A stretch of DNA of 64,000 bases, taken from Clostridia bacterium (GTDB lineage Bacteria > Bacillota > Clostridia > Christensenellales > Aristaeellaceae). A model generated the notes under the pieces. It searched no databases. It worked only from the letters and a program-made list of their open reading frames with translations, and had not been told where the DNA came from. The stretch is taken from NCBI GenBank assembly GCA_017526525.1, contig JAFXRG010000036.1, forward strand, positions 1 through 64,000. Reading direction: 5' to 3'. Below, one piece after another: positions 15,761 through 24,556 of the stretch. The position numbers and the translations under genes were made by a program. Numbering within the stretch: the first letter of the stretch is position 1; each line of letters begins with the position of its first letter.

Positions 15761-15789
15761 TTGCGGCCGTTTGTGCATTGTGGTATATT
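15761..15789 (+). promoter_or_regulatory. Promoter of the MATE gene
   Basis: TTGCGG, a 17-base spacer and TATATT lie 50 bases before the MATE start codon. Confidence 0.45.
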
Positions 15790-15838
15790 ATTTCGCATCA
15801 AAGAATAAGTGATCATCCATGCGGGGGAAAGCGTTTTC

Positions 15839-17245
15839 ATGTTTGCAGACAGGCTTCTGAGGGTAAAAGATCATACGGGAAAGCCCATTGATCCTTCCTG
15901 TACGAAGGAGCTTTACCGGAATACGCTTTCCATTGCCTGGCCTTCCACGGTGGAAGGCGCACTGCTGAGCATTATCAGCTCCGTGGATACGATGATGGTG
16001 GGAACCCTCGGAGCGGCATCCATCGCCGCGGTCGGACTGACCAGCCAGCCCCGGATGATCATGCTCATTTTTGCCCAGGCCCTCTGCATCGGCACCACCG
16101 CGCTGTGCGCCCGCCGGAAAGGCGCGCAGGACCGGGCCGGGGCCAACGCCTGCCTGAACCAGTCCCTGGGAATCATTACGGTCATCGGCATCCTGATGAC
16201 GCTGATCGGCTATTTCGGCGCGGAGGGACTGATGCGGCTGGGCGGGGCCAATGAGGACACGTTTGCGCTGAGCGCGGATTATTTCCGGATCATCAGCCTG
16301 GCTTTTTTACCCCAGTGCTGGCAGCTGTGCATCTGTGCGGCCATGCGGGCGATCGGGAAAACCCGTATCACCATGTTCACGAACATCGCAGCCAACCTGA
16401 TCAACGTGGTTCTCAATTATATCCTGATCAACGGAAAACTGGGCTTTCCGGCCCTGGGGGTCCGGGGCGCGGCCATCGCCACGGCCTGTGGAACCATTGC
16501 GGCCAGCATGATCTGCGTTGCCCTTGCGCTGCATAAAGGCGGCTATTATCACCTGGCGCGTCCCCGGTTTGACCGTCCGACCCTGAGCGGCCTGGTCCGG
16601 GTCGGGTCCAGTTCCATGGTGGAGGCAGTCTGCCTCCGGATCGGTTTCTTGATCCTGGCCCGGCTGATTGCGGGCATCGGCACCAATGCCTTTGCCGCCT
16701 ATCAGATTGTCGGCCAGGTAACCTCCCTTTCCTTTACCCTGGGAGACGGGGTCAGCACGGCCGCCACCTCCCTGGTAGGGCAGAGCCTGGGGGCCAAGCG
16801 CAAGGACCTGGCCATGGGCTATGCCCAGGCGGCCTCCCGGATCGGTTTCATGGTGGCGCTGCTGCTGATGCTGGTCATTTTCGTCTTCAGCCGCCAGCTG
16901 GCGCTGCTGTTTACAAATGATGAGGAAATCATTTACGCCGTGACCCTTTCCTTCTATGTGGCCATCATCGCCATGATTCCCCAGAACGGGCGGGTGGTGC
17001 AGTCCGGCGTACTGCGGGGAGCCGGCGACGTCCGGTTCGTTGCGGTCTGCGCCCTGCTCAGCGTGTCGATTCTTCGGCCTTTCCTGACCTGGCTTTTCTG
17101 CTATCCGTTGGCGGACACCTGGCCCGGCGTGCCGGTGGCGGTGCTGTCGCCCTGGATTGCCTTCCTGATTGACGCCATTGTCAGGGACCGGCTGCTTGCC
17201 CGCCGGATCCGGCAGGGAAAGTGGCTGAATATCGAGCTTTCCTGA
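15839..17245 (+). CDS. MATE-family multidrug/metabolite exporter
   Basis: This 468-residue protein has about twelve membrane helices in two related halves, the MATE pattern. Motifs include IAWPSTVEGALLSIISSVDT with MMVGTLGAASIAAVGL in the first half and AYQIVGQVTSLSFTLGDGVS plus TAATSLVGQSLGAKR in the second. MATE proteins export organic cations or metabolites driven by Na+ or H+ entry. The start at 15839 follows GGGGGAAAG; an in-frame ATG at 15809 lacks a good site. It has its own promoter. Cargo cannot be told from sequence. Confidence 0.9.
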   Translation: MFADRLLRVKDHTGKPIDPSCTKELYRNTLSIAWPSTVEGALLSIISSVDTMMVGTLGAASIAAVGLTSQPRMIMLIFAQALCIGTTALCARRKGAQDRAGANACLNQSLGIITVIGILMTLIGYFGAEGLMRLGGANEDTFALSADYFRIISLAFLPQCWQLCICAAMRAIGKTRITMFTNIAANLINVVLNYILINGKLGFPALGVRGAAIATACGTIAASMICVALALHKGGYYHLARPRFDRPTLSGLVRVGSSSMVEAVCLRIGFLILARLIAGIGTNAFAAYQIVGQVTSLSFTLGDGVSTAATSLVGQSLGAKRKDLAMGYAQAASRIGFMVALLLMLVIFVFSRQLALLFTNDEEIIYAVTLSFYVAIIAMIPQNGRVVQSGVLRGAGDVRFVAVCALLSVSILRPFLTWLFCYPLADTWPGVPVAVLSPWIAFLIDAIVRDRLLARRIRQGKWLNIELS

Positions 17246-17321
17246 CAGCCGGGACGCCCGGCGAAGCGGGGAACCGCCGGGAAAACGGCTTCCGTTTCCG
17301 GCGGTTCGGCCTGCGCACAGA

Positions 17322-17350
17322 TTGACATCGCCCGGAGCGGCACATATAAT
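17322..17350 (+). promoter_or_regulatory. Perfect consensus promoter of the kinase operon
   Basis: TTGACA, a 17-base spacer and TATAAT match sigma-A consensus at every position. The start would be near 17357, giving a leader of about 170 bases. Confidence 0.8.
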
Positions 17351-17356
17351 GAGAGG

Positions 17357-17528
17357 GACGAACCTACGCGGATTGCAGGTCCTGCGGTTCCGGCCGGGCT
17401 CCGGAGCCGGGAAACGCAGGAAACCGGCAGCGGAGAAAAAATAACAACCGGATATTTATTTCTATAAGTCAGCCAATCGGCAGAAAACCGGCAAAAAACG
17501 GATAGATGGGGTGGAGGAAAATGCCGAG
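17357..17528 (+). promoter_or_regulatory. Structured 5' leader of the hybrid kinase operon
   Basis: CCTGCG (17381-17386) pairs with CGCAGG (17415-17420), enclosing a GGCT-CCGG-AGCC hairpin at 17397-17408. The rest of the leader is A-rich. It matches no riboswitch class I can recall and has no evident terminator. Regulation could act on translation, since GGAGG lies at 17513-17517. Confidence 0.35.
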
Positions 17529-20072
17529 ATGAGCCGTCTGAAAACATCGTGGATTGTTATGGCGAATGCAGCCCTGATGGCTGCCATCGTGATTTTTGTT
17601 GCGCTGTATTCCAGTCACGAAAGAAAAGAAAACTATCAGCACCAGGTGGAGCATTTTGTCAACACGACGATTGCCATGGAGCAGGTAACGGGAAACTACC
17701 TGGAAGGGGAACAGGGAATCTGCGACAACTGGGCCATGTATATCAACAGCCGGGACATGACGCTGGAAGAAGCGGCGGAGTATGTCCGGGCTACGCATGC
17801 GCGGAGTGATACGTCCGCGCACCTGATTGACATGGAAACGCTGGAAGGCTACTCCACCAAGGCAAAGCTGAACGCCACGGACGATTATAGGGTTTCCTAC
17901 AGGCGGATGGAGCTGCTGGGGGACGGCGCCTGGATTGCGGATCTCGGCACGGCCATCAACATTACCCGGACCTATACGAACCCGCTGAACGGGGAACAGT
18001 CCCTGGCTTTCTGCAACCGGATCACCGTGCGGGACGCGGAAACCGGGGAAAAGCGGCAGGCCTACCTGCTGCGGATCGTTCCCACGTCCAACCTGGCGGA
18101 AAAATGGGTTTTCCCCCAGGAAGAGTATGAGAACGAGGATTTTTCCATCATCGACATGGAAAGCAACTACGTGATCCGGGAACGCTCCTTTAAGAACGCC
18201 AGCTTTTTCGAATACTACAAATCCTACAACCAGCCGGGAATCGCTGCCCAGACGCAGCTGTTCGAGGAGATCCTGTCCAGGCCGGGCTCCTTTACCATGA
18301 AGGATTCCAAAGGCCGGGAATGCATTGTTGCCCATGCGCCCATTACCTCCACAAAAGGCTGGGTGCTGCTGAGCTCCGCTCCGGTCCAGGACCTGAACGC
18401 GGTGACGGAGAACTGGATCCTGATCGGGGTCATTGCCTTTGGACTGCTGCTTCTGCTGGTGACGGACTTCCTGTATATGCATGCCTTCAACAAAAAGCTG
18501 CAGGTCATGGCCCGGGAGGCGGAAGCGGCCAACAGGGCCAAAACCGATTTCCTCTCCACGATGTCCCACGATATCCGCACCCCGATGAACGCGATCATCG
18601 GCCTGACCACCATTACCGAAAAGAAACTGGATGACCGGGAAACGGTGGGAGAGAACCTGCGGAAAATCAGCCTGGCCAGCAACCACCTGCTGACGCTGAT
18701 CAACGATATCCTGGATATTTCCAAGGTGGAGAGCGGAAAGCTCACCCTGAGCCCGCTGACCTTCTCCATCGTTGAAACCGTGCAGAACCTGACGAACCTG
18801 TCCCAGCCCATGATCAAGGAGAAAAACATTGATTTTTCTTTCCGCATCAACCGGATGAAGGAGGAATATCTGTACGCGGACCAGCTGCGGCTGAACCAGA
18901 TCTATATCAATATCCTTTCCAACGCTATCAAATATACGCAGCCGGGCGGCAGCGTATCCGTGGACCTGCGGGAGGAGGAATCTGAAAAAGCGGGCTGCGT
19001 CACGCTCATCTACCGGGTTTCGGATACCGGAATCGGGATGACGCCCGAGTTTATGGAAAAGATGTACCAGCCTTTTTCCCGGCAGACGGACAGCCGGATC
19101 AACAGCATCCAGGGAACCGGGCTGGGGCTTGCGATTACCCGGCAGATGGTTGACCTGATGAACGGAACCATCGAGTGCCAGAGCGAAGTTGAAAAAGGCA
19201 CCACCTTCACCATTACCCTGGATCTTCCCGTTGCGGATAAGCCGCAGGAGGAGATGCGGATTGAAAACGTGGACGTCCTGATTGCGGACGACGACCCGAT
19301 CCTGCTGGAAACCGCGAAGGATACGCTGGAATCCCTGGGTATCCGCGCGGATACGGCGGGAACCGGCATGGAAGCGGTGGAAAAAATCCGCCAGCGGCAT
19401 GAAGCTGGGAATGACTACCAGGTGGTCATTCTGGACTGGAAGATGCCGGATATGGACGGCGTGGCCACCATCCGGAAGATCCGGACGGAGATTGACGCAC
19501 AGATTCCCATCCTGCTGACCTCCGCTTACGACTGGTCCGATATCGAGGACGCGGCGAAGGACGCGGGAACGAACGGATTTATTGCCAAGCCGCTGTTCCG
19601 CTCCAGGCTGTATGAAAAAATCAATGAGCTGCTGGGGGTGGAGACCAGGCCCCTGGAGTCTGAGGATGATTATTCCGACCTGGCCGGAATGAATATCCTG
19701 ATTGCGGAAGACAACGATATCAACTGGGAAATCATTTCCACCATGCTGGGCATGCTGGGCATTACGTCGGAACGGGCCGAAAACGGAAAGATCTGCGTGG
19801 AGAAAATGGCAGAGGCCGCGGAAGGCTGCTATGAGCTGATTTTCATGGATATCCAGATGCCGGAAATGAACGGCCTGGACGCCACACGGAATATACGGAA
19901 GCTGGAAAACAAATGGGCTGCTTCCATTCCCATCATCGCCATGACCGCGGACGCTTTCTCTGAAAACGTGGCGGAATGCCTGAAGGCGGGAATGAACGGA
20001 CATATTGCCAAACCGGTGGACCTGAAACTCGTGATCAAGGAAATTCGCAGAATCAAGGAGGAAAGAAAATGA
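17529..20072 (+). CDS. Hybrid sensor histidine kinase with two receiver domains
   Basis: This protein of about 847 residues has a membrane helix (about 8-30), an extracytoplasmic sensor region to about 295, a second helix (about 296-320), a HisKA domain with STMSHDIRTPMNAIIG (phospho-His about 347), and an HATPase with DTGIGMT and GTGLGLAIT. Two receivers follow: one from about 580 (LIADDDP, LDWKMPDMDG) and one from about 719 (LIAEDNDINW, MDIQMPEMNG). No HPt domain or output domain is present, so a separate phosphotransfer partner is expected. GTG at 17511 is an alternative start. Its stop overlaps the next ATG. Confidence 0.9.
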   Translation: MSRLKTSWIVMANAALMAAIVIFVALYSSHERKENYQHQVEHFVNTTIAMEQVTGNYLEGEQGICDNWAMYINSRDMTLEEAAEYVRATHARSDTSAHLIDMETLEGYSTKAKLNATDDYRVSYRRMELLGDGAWIADLGTAINITRTYTNPLNGEQSLAFCNRITVRDAETGEKRQAYLLRIVPTSNLAEKWVFPQEEYENEDFSIIDMESNYVIRERSFKNASFFEYYKSYNQPGIAAQTQLFEEILSRPGSFTMKDSKGRECIVAHAPITSTKGWVLLSSAPVQDLNAVTENWILIGVIAFGLLLLLVTDFLYMHAFNKKLQVMAREAEAANRAKTDFLSTMSHDIRTPMNAIIGLTTITEKKLDDRETVGENLRKISLASNHLLTLINDILDISKVESGKLTLSPLTFSIVETVQNLTNLSQPMIKEKNIDFSFRINRMKEEYLYADQLRLNQIYINILSNAIKYTQPGGSVSVDLREEESEKAGCVTLIYRVSDTGIGMTPEFMEKMYQPFSRQTDSRINSIQGTGLGLAITRQMVDLMNGTIECQSEVEKGTTFTITLDLPVADKPQEEMRIENVDVLIADDDPILLETAKDTLESLGIRADTAGTGMEAVEKIRQRHEAGNDYQVVILDWKMPDMDGVATIRKIRTEIDAQIPILLTSAYDWSDIEDAAKDAGTNGFIAKPLFRSRLYEKINELLGVETRPLESEDDYSDLAGMNILIAEDNDINWEIISTMLGMLGITSERAENGKICVEKMAEAAEGCYELIFMDIQMPEMNGLDATRNIRKLENKWAASIPIIAMTADAFSENVAECLKAGMNGHIAKPVDLKLVIKEIRRIKEERK

Positions 20073-21361
20073 AAAAACTGCTTTGCACGATCCTGGCTGC
20101 CCTGCTCGCTGTTGTACCGATGGCCTGCGTTTCCCTGGCCCGGGCGGATTCTGCCGGAGCGTTTCAGCCGAAGCTGGACCGGGATACCGAATGTGAGATC
20201 ACGGTGGTGGGAAGTTATTCCAACTTTGAAGCCCTGGAAGCTGAATTTGAACGCTTCAATGAATTTTATCCCAATGTTGAACTGACTTATCTGAAACCGG
20301 ATGACTACAATAACCTGCTGGGAACGGTGCTGGAAGGCAAGGACACCCCGAACATCTTTTTTTCCTATCCCTGGATGTGCGGGAATGATAAATACAGTAC
20401 CGTTGCGGAGCATATGGAGGAACTTTCAGATCCCGGGCTGGAGCTGAACCTGGACTGTATCCGTCCCAGCCTGCTGAATTATGAAGACGACGGAAAACTG
20501 CGGATGGTGCCGGTTTTTGCCAGGAACTACGGAATGCTGGTGAACAACAGCCTGTTCGAGAAGGAAGGCCTTCAGGTTCCGACGACCTGGGATGAGCTGC
20601 TGGCGGTTTGCGAGGCGTTCCGCAGCAAGGGATACGCCAGCCCCATGATGGGCTACAGCAAGGATGCCTCCGGCTGCCTGATGAACATCCTGGTCTATCC
20701 GGAAGCGGTGGCAGCCCTGGCCGGAAACGCGGAAATGCTCCAGGCGGCGAACAACATGGACGCCTCCGCGGGCGAGTGCATGCGCCACGGCCTGGAGGCG
20801 ATGACGGAGCTGATCGGCAAAGGCTATATCAACCTGGAAAAATGCGGCGAAATCAGCGACAACTACACGCAGCTGATTCTCCGCTTCTTTGAAGGGGACG
20901 TTCCCATGATGGCCTGCACGGGGGACACCGTGTCCGGAACCGGGAAGCGGGAAAGCCAGTCCGAAGCGTTTTCCAAATCGCCTTTCAGCTATTCCTTCAT
21001 GCCGATTCCGATGTCTGAAGCCGGAGGGTATTTTGTGGACAGCGTGTCCATTGAATTCTCGGTCAATAAAACCTGCGAAAACCTGGATATGACCAATGAG
21101 TTCATGCGCTTCCTGATTACCCGGGAAGAACTGAACCGGATGGCGTCGGTAAAGCGCCTGGTTACCCCCACGCAGGACCTGTCCTTTGACGCGGTGTACG
21201 AGCCCTTCGCAGCGGTGCCCGCCGAACGGATCCTGTCTCCGGAAGTGATTGGAATCACGGATCCGCTTGCCACCCAGGTGCGGAACGCGGCCTATCGCGT
21301 CGGCATCGGGGAGCTGACCGTGGACGAGGCGATCAGCCAGTACGGATCCATTGAGAAGTAA
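20069..21361 (+). CDS. Extracellular solute-binding protein (family 1) coupled to the kinase
   Basis: This 430-residue exported protein has a signal peptide (MKKLLCTILAALLAVVPMAC and on to LARA). The likely cleavage is after ARA; the Cys context PMAC is a poor lipobox. The mature region is a family 1 sugar-type binding protein: EFERFNEFYPNVELTYL, TPNIFFSYPWM, GLQVPTTWDELLAVCEAF, EGDVPMMACTGDTVSG and FMRFLITREELNRM. The ATG overlaps the kinase stop (ATGA). No permease or ATPase is adjacent. The arrangement suggests it presents a ligand to the kinase sensor region rather than feeding a transporter. Confidence 0.85.
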   Translation: MKKLLCTILAALLAVVPMACVSLARADSAGAFQPKLDRDTECEITVVGSYSNFEALEAEFERFNEFYPNVELTYLKPDDYNNLLGTVLEGKDTPNIFFSYPWMCGNDKYSTVAEHMEELSDPGLELNLDCIRPSLLNYEDDGKLRMVPVFARNYGMLVNNSLFEKEGLQVPTTWDELLAVCEAFRSKGYASPMMGYSKDASGCLMNILVYPEAVAALAGNAEMLQAANNMDASAGECMRHGLEAMTELIGKGYINLEKCGEISDNYTQLILRFFEGDVPMMACTGDTVSGTGKRESQSEAFSKSPFSYSFMPIPMSEAGGYFVDSVSIEFSVNKTCENLDMTNEFMRFLITREELNRMASVKRLVTPTQDLSFDAVYEPFAAVPAERILSPEVIGITDPLATQVRNAAYRVGIGELTVDEAISQYGSIEK

Positions 21362-21369
21362 GAAATGCG

Positions 21370-21400
21370 CCTGCGGGATCCGGGAAAGGTTTCCCGCAGG
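21370..21400 (+). other. Hairpin after the solute-binding protein gene
   Basis: CCTGCGGGA and TCCCGCAGG form a 9-bp stem with a 13-base loop. No T run follows on the plus strand, so it may stabilise the message rather than end it. Confidence 0.4.
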
Positions 21401-21432
21401 GGGCAGGAAAAAAGTATAGCCTGACATTATGA

Positions 21433-21462
21433 ATCCGGCAGAAATGACGATTCCTGCCGGAT
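21433..21462 (+). terminator. Second hairpin, possible terminator
   Basis: ATCCGGCAG and CTGCCGGAT pair across 12 bases. TTTT follows a few bases later, making it a weak terminator candidate for the kinase operon. Confidence 0.35.
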
Positions 21463-21524
21463 CCTGTCCATTTTGCGGCTCGGCGGCGGAAACCCGGTCG
21501 GCGCAAAACAAAAAGGAAAAGAAT

Positions 21525-21890
21525 ATGAAAAAATGGTATGACGAAGAGTATGAGTTTACGGTGGAAGTAACGGGATTCCTGCATGGGGACCACACCGAAA
21601 GATACTGCCGGAACGGGGAAGAAATCGGCGACCGGTATTCGTGCACCTACGGCTGCCCCGTGAACGGGGACGGATACGGCATCTGTTCAAAAACCATGAT
21701 GATGCTTTATCCGCTGATGGAAGCCGTCCGAAGCGGCGGGGACCTGGAGAATCTCGGCGGCGACAGCAAATACACCAAGACCATCGTCTGTCCCGACGGA
21801 TGTGTGATTTTCAGGCTGACGGCAACCCCGCTGGGAAATGAAAACTTCCACCGGGGCGGTTTCTATGACTGTCCGGACCAGACTGTCTGA
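21525..21890 (+). CDS. TIGR04076-family protein
   Basis: This 121-residue protein resembles TIGR04076: YSCTYGCPVNGDGYGICSKT, MMMLYPLMEAVRSGGDLE and CPDGCVIFRLT are its characteristic blocks, with several conserved Cys residues. The function is unknown; the cysteines suggest metal binding or redox sensitivity. The start at 21525 follows AAAAAGGAAAAG. An in-frame ATG at 21429 would add 32 residues that include CPFCG, but that segment overlaps a hairpin and lacks a ribosome binding site. Confidence 0.72.
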   Translation: MKKWYDEEYEFTVEVTGFLHGDHTERYCRNGEEIGDRYSCTYGCPVNGDGYGICSKTMMMLYPLMEAVRSGGDLENLGGDSKYTKTIVCPDGCVIFRLTATPLGNENFHRGGFYDCPDQTV

Positions 21891-21910
21891 GAACCCCGGA
21901 AGCACCGGTT

Positions 21911-22888
21911 TTATTTCCGGAATACCAGCCAGTTGTGGGAGAAGGGCCAGGGAGTTCCGATGATATCCACGGCCTTCCCTTCATGGTTCCGGTACCAGGA
22001 ATAATTCCAGCCGCTTCCCATGTCACAGTAAAGCGCGTCCCGGACGCCCAGGTTTTCCAGCGCCTGAATAAACTCGTTGTAATGCATCTGGGTGCGGGAA
22101 TCAATGATGCAGGCTTTTCCGTTCAGCAGCGCAAGCACGCGGAAGCAGCGGAATTCGTTGCTGTCATGGCCGCCCCGCTGCCCGTCGCAGAGAACGATGA
22201 ACTGCTGATAGCCGGTGCCGTTCCGGGCGGCGGCGTTTTTCACGGCCTCCTCCGATTCGTCAATGTTCCAGATGCGGGGAATTCCGTCCGTATAGGTGAA
22301 GGCGCCCAGCCGGCTCTGGGGAGTGCCCCGCTCCAGCACGCCGCCGGAAGTGTGCCAGCCGACAATATTGCTGTGATGGAAATCCAGCTGATAGGAATGC
22401 TGGAAGGCCGCGGCCACGCACAGCAGGATGGATTCATCGTCCCGGGAGGGCCGGTCGCCGGCCGCGAAGGAGATTTCGCTGTAATCCGGGCAATAAATAT
22501 ACAGGTCTTCCGTTGCCAGCAGGGTAACGTTTTCCCCGGAATCTTCCATGGCCTGCTCCAGCTCCGCGGGGGAGGCCAGAATCCGGTCCGGCGCCTGGGG
22601 ATTATGGTACTGGCTGGTCAGAATAAACAGACTCAGCCCCAGCATCAGGAATACGGAAACGGAATTGATCAGCAGCAGGATTTTGACGATTCCCGTCAGC
22701 AGGCGCTTCCGGGCGGTTTTATCCTCGTGCATGTGGAAAACCAGTCCACCCAGGGAAAGCAGGGCGTTGGCCGTTACCGCGTAAAAAGGCCAGTTGAAGC
22801 CGTCGAAAATCCGGATGGTGCAGATGTTGAAAATCGACAGCAGGGTCGTAAACAGAAACCAGGTGGCTTTGTTTTTATTTCCGGTCAT
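21911..22888 (-). CDS. Membrane protein with phosphodiester glycosidase-like domain
   Basis: This 325-residue protein has about three N-terminal membrane helices (roughly 8-105), then an extracytoplasmic domain. That domain has SNIVGWHTSGGVLERGTPQS, RLGAFTYTDGIPRIWNIDES, a CDGQRGGHDSNEFR block and a C-terminal ALYCDMGSGWNYSWYRN. These resemble the NAGPA/phosphodiester glycosidase fold, but the match is by eye and the typical DGGGSS motif reads DMGSGW. The start at 22888 has GGAGGGG ten bases upstream. It follows another membrane gene by 5 bases, so the two form an operon. Confidence 0.55.
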   Translation of the reverse strand: MTGNKNKATWFLFTTLLSIFNICTIRIFDGFNWPFYAVTANALLSLGGLVFHMHEDKTARKRLLTGIVKILLLINSVSVFLMLGLSLFILTSQYHNPQAPDRILASPAELEQAMEDSGENVTLLATEDLYIYCPDYSEISFAAGDRPSRDDESILLCVAAAFQHSYQLDFHHSNIVGWHTSGGVLERGTPQSRLGAFTYTDGIPRIWNIDESEEAVKNAAARNGTGYQQFIVLCDGQRGGHDSNEFRCFRVLALLNGKACIIDSRTQMHYNEFIQALENLGVRDALYCDMGSGWNYSWYRNHEGKAVDIIGTPWPFSHNWLVFRK

Positions 22889-22893
22889 CCGAG

Positions 22894-23538
22894 TCACTCC
22901 CCTCCGAATTCCCTTTGATCGATCATGAGAATCAGCTCCGCGCATGCGACCAGAATAAAGATAAACAGTTCATCCAGGTGCAGGGTCCATACATACAGAA
23001 CGTATTCCAGGTCAAAGCTCAGGGTCGGGGCGATGACCAGCTGGACAATGACCAGGGCCAGCAGAAAGAGGATAGACACCTGGTTGACGGATACCCGGAT
23101 CGCTTCCTGCCGTTTCGCGGCGTGGATGATGAAATGGCTGATGCACACAAAGGACTGGATAAACAGGATCATTCGTTCCCCGGCCAGGAAAATGAAACCC
23201 TGGAGGCCCATGGTGATGTAGGTTTCCGAATCCCGGTTGGCCAGATTGCCCAGCGCGTACTGGGACTGGGTGCACAGCATGCAGAAAAGCAGCCCGACCG
23301 TGGCGGCCTGCATGAGCAGAAGCTTATGCTTTTTCAGGGACCAGAACAGCGTGGCAATCAGTGCAAGCCTCATCAGCAGGTCGTACGTGCCGGGCAGGTC
23401 CATTTCCCCGGATCGGGTTCCGAAAAAATAGATGACCGGAAGCACCAGGAGACTTACGGCCGCCGCGATCAGGGCGGTGCGCTCGCTCAGGAAAAAGCGC
23501 TTGTAGCGGTTGCTCAGGGAAACTCTTTTTCTTTTCAT
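22894..23538 (-). CDS. Polytopic membrane protein of unknown function
   Basis: This 214-residue protein starts with a basic segment (MKRKRVSLSNRYKRFF) and has about six hydrophobic helices, including AAAVSLLVLPVIYFFG, AATVGLLFCMLCT and SILFLLALVIVQLVIA. I do not recognise a family and see no catalytic motif. Five bases separate it from the following membrane gene, so the products may form a complex. It is divergent from the radical SAM gene. Confidence 0.65.
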   Translation of the reverse strand: MKRKRVSLSNRYKRFFLSERTALIAAAVSLLVLPVIYFFGTRSGEMDLPGTYDLLMRLALIATLFWSLKKHKLLLMQAATVGLLFCMLCTQSQYALGNLANRDSETYITMGLQGFIFLAGERMILFIQSFVCISHFIIHAAKRQEAIRVSVNQVSILFLLALVIVQLVIAPTLSFDLEYVLYVWTLHLDELFIFILVACAELILMIDQREFGGE

Positions 23539-23658
23539 CGGTATGCCTCGCTTTGCGATGATCCGCCGTTCAGGAAATGGATGAACAAGCTGATCAATTT
23601 TATCATAAGCCGGGGAATGTTTTCAACCCGGGCGAAAACGGAAAGGCGGGAATCCGGG

Positions 23659-24534
23659 ATGCATTTTGTTGACGCGAAGGGAATCCTCACCGGGGGAAAG
23701 GGCAGCTGGGGCATGAACATCTACCGGGGCTGCTCCCACGGATGCATCTACTGCGACAGTCGAAGCACCTGCTACCGGTTTACGCATGCCTTTGAGGACA
23801 TTGAGGTCAAGCAGAACGCGCCGGAGCTGCTGGAGCAGGCCCTGAAGGCAAAACGCCGCAAGGCGATGATCGGTACGGGCTCCATGTCGGATCCGTACAT
23901 GCATTGTGAAAAAGAGCTGCAGCTGACGCGGAAATGCCTGGAGATCATCTGCAGGTACGGCTTCGGGGCCGCGGTTCAGACCAAGTCCGACCTGATCCTG
24001 CGGGATCTTGACCTGCTGGAGGAAATCAACCGGAAGGCAAAATGCGTTGTGCAGATGACGCTGACCACCTGGGATGACCGGCTGTGCAGCATCATTGAGC
24101 CCAATGTCTGCAACACCGTTCGGCGCGTTGAAGTGCTGGAGGAGATGCGGAAGCGGGGAATCCCGACGGTGGTCTGGCTGTCGCCGATCCTGCCGTTTAT
24201 CAACGATACCGCGGAAAACGTGACGGAAATCCTGAAGGCCTGCGCGGAGACGCAGGTCCGCGGAATCATTTGCTTTGATATGGGCCTTACGCTGCGGGAA
24301 GGCGACCGGGAATACTTTTATGCGGCGCTGGACCGGTTTTTTCCGGGAATGAAAAACAGGTATATCCGGACCTACGGGAATGCCTATGAGGTGTCCAGCC
24401 CGAACCGGGCGCGGCTGATGAACCTCTTTGAAGCCTTCTGTGAAAAAAACGGAATCATCCGCAGACCGGAGAAATGCTTTGATTACCTGAACGCGTTTCC
24501 GGAGCAGTTCCGTCAGATGTCCCTGCTGGACTGA
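23659..24534 (+). CDS. Radical SAM protein, SPL-like (COG1533)
   Basis: This protein of about 291 residues has the radical SAM cluster motif in YRGCSHGCIYCDSRS (CxxxCxxC; about 27-34), which binds a 4Fe-4S cluster and S-adenosylmethionine. It continues with MIGTGSMSDPYMHCEKELQL and VVQMTLTTWDD, the pattern of COG1533 proteins related to spore photoproduct lyase. Close homologues have no settled substrate, and true SPL has extra C-terminal features not seen here. The start at 23659 follows AAAGGCGGG; earlier in-frame ATGs exist upstream but give atypical residues. Confidence 0.82.
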   Translation: MHFVDAKGILTGGKGSWGMNIYRGCSHGCIYCDSRSTCYRFTHAFEDIEVKQNAPELLEQALKAKRRKAMIGTGSMSDPYMHCEKELQLTRKCLEIICRYGFGAAVQTKSDLILRDLDLLEEINRKAKCVVQMTLTTWDDRLCSIIEPNVCNTVRRVEVLEEMRKRGIPTVVWLSPILPFINDTAENVTEILKACAETQVRGIICFDMGLTLREGDREYFYAALDRFFPGMKNRYIRTYGNAYEVSSPNRARLMNLFEAFCEKNGIIRRPEKCFDYLNAFPEQFRQMSLLD

Positions 24535-24556
24535 GGCCGGAAGCTCCGGACGCGTT

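Noticed and set aside
17469..20003. Open frame of about 844 codons on the minus strand opposite the hybrid kinase
   Set aside because: It is a mirror of a high G+C coding region, with His/Arg/Gln-rich composition and no family motifs; the kinase on the plus strand is unambiguous.
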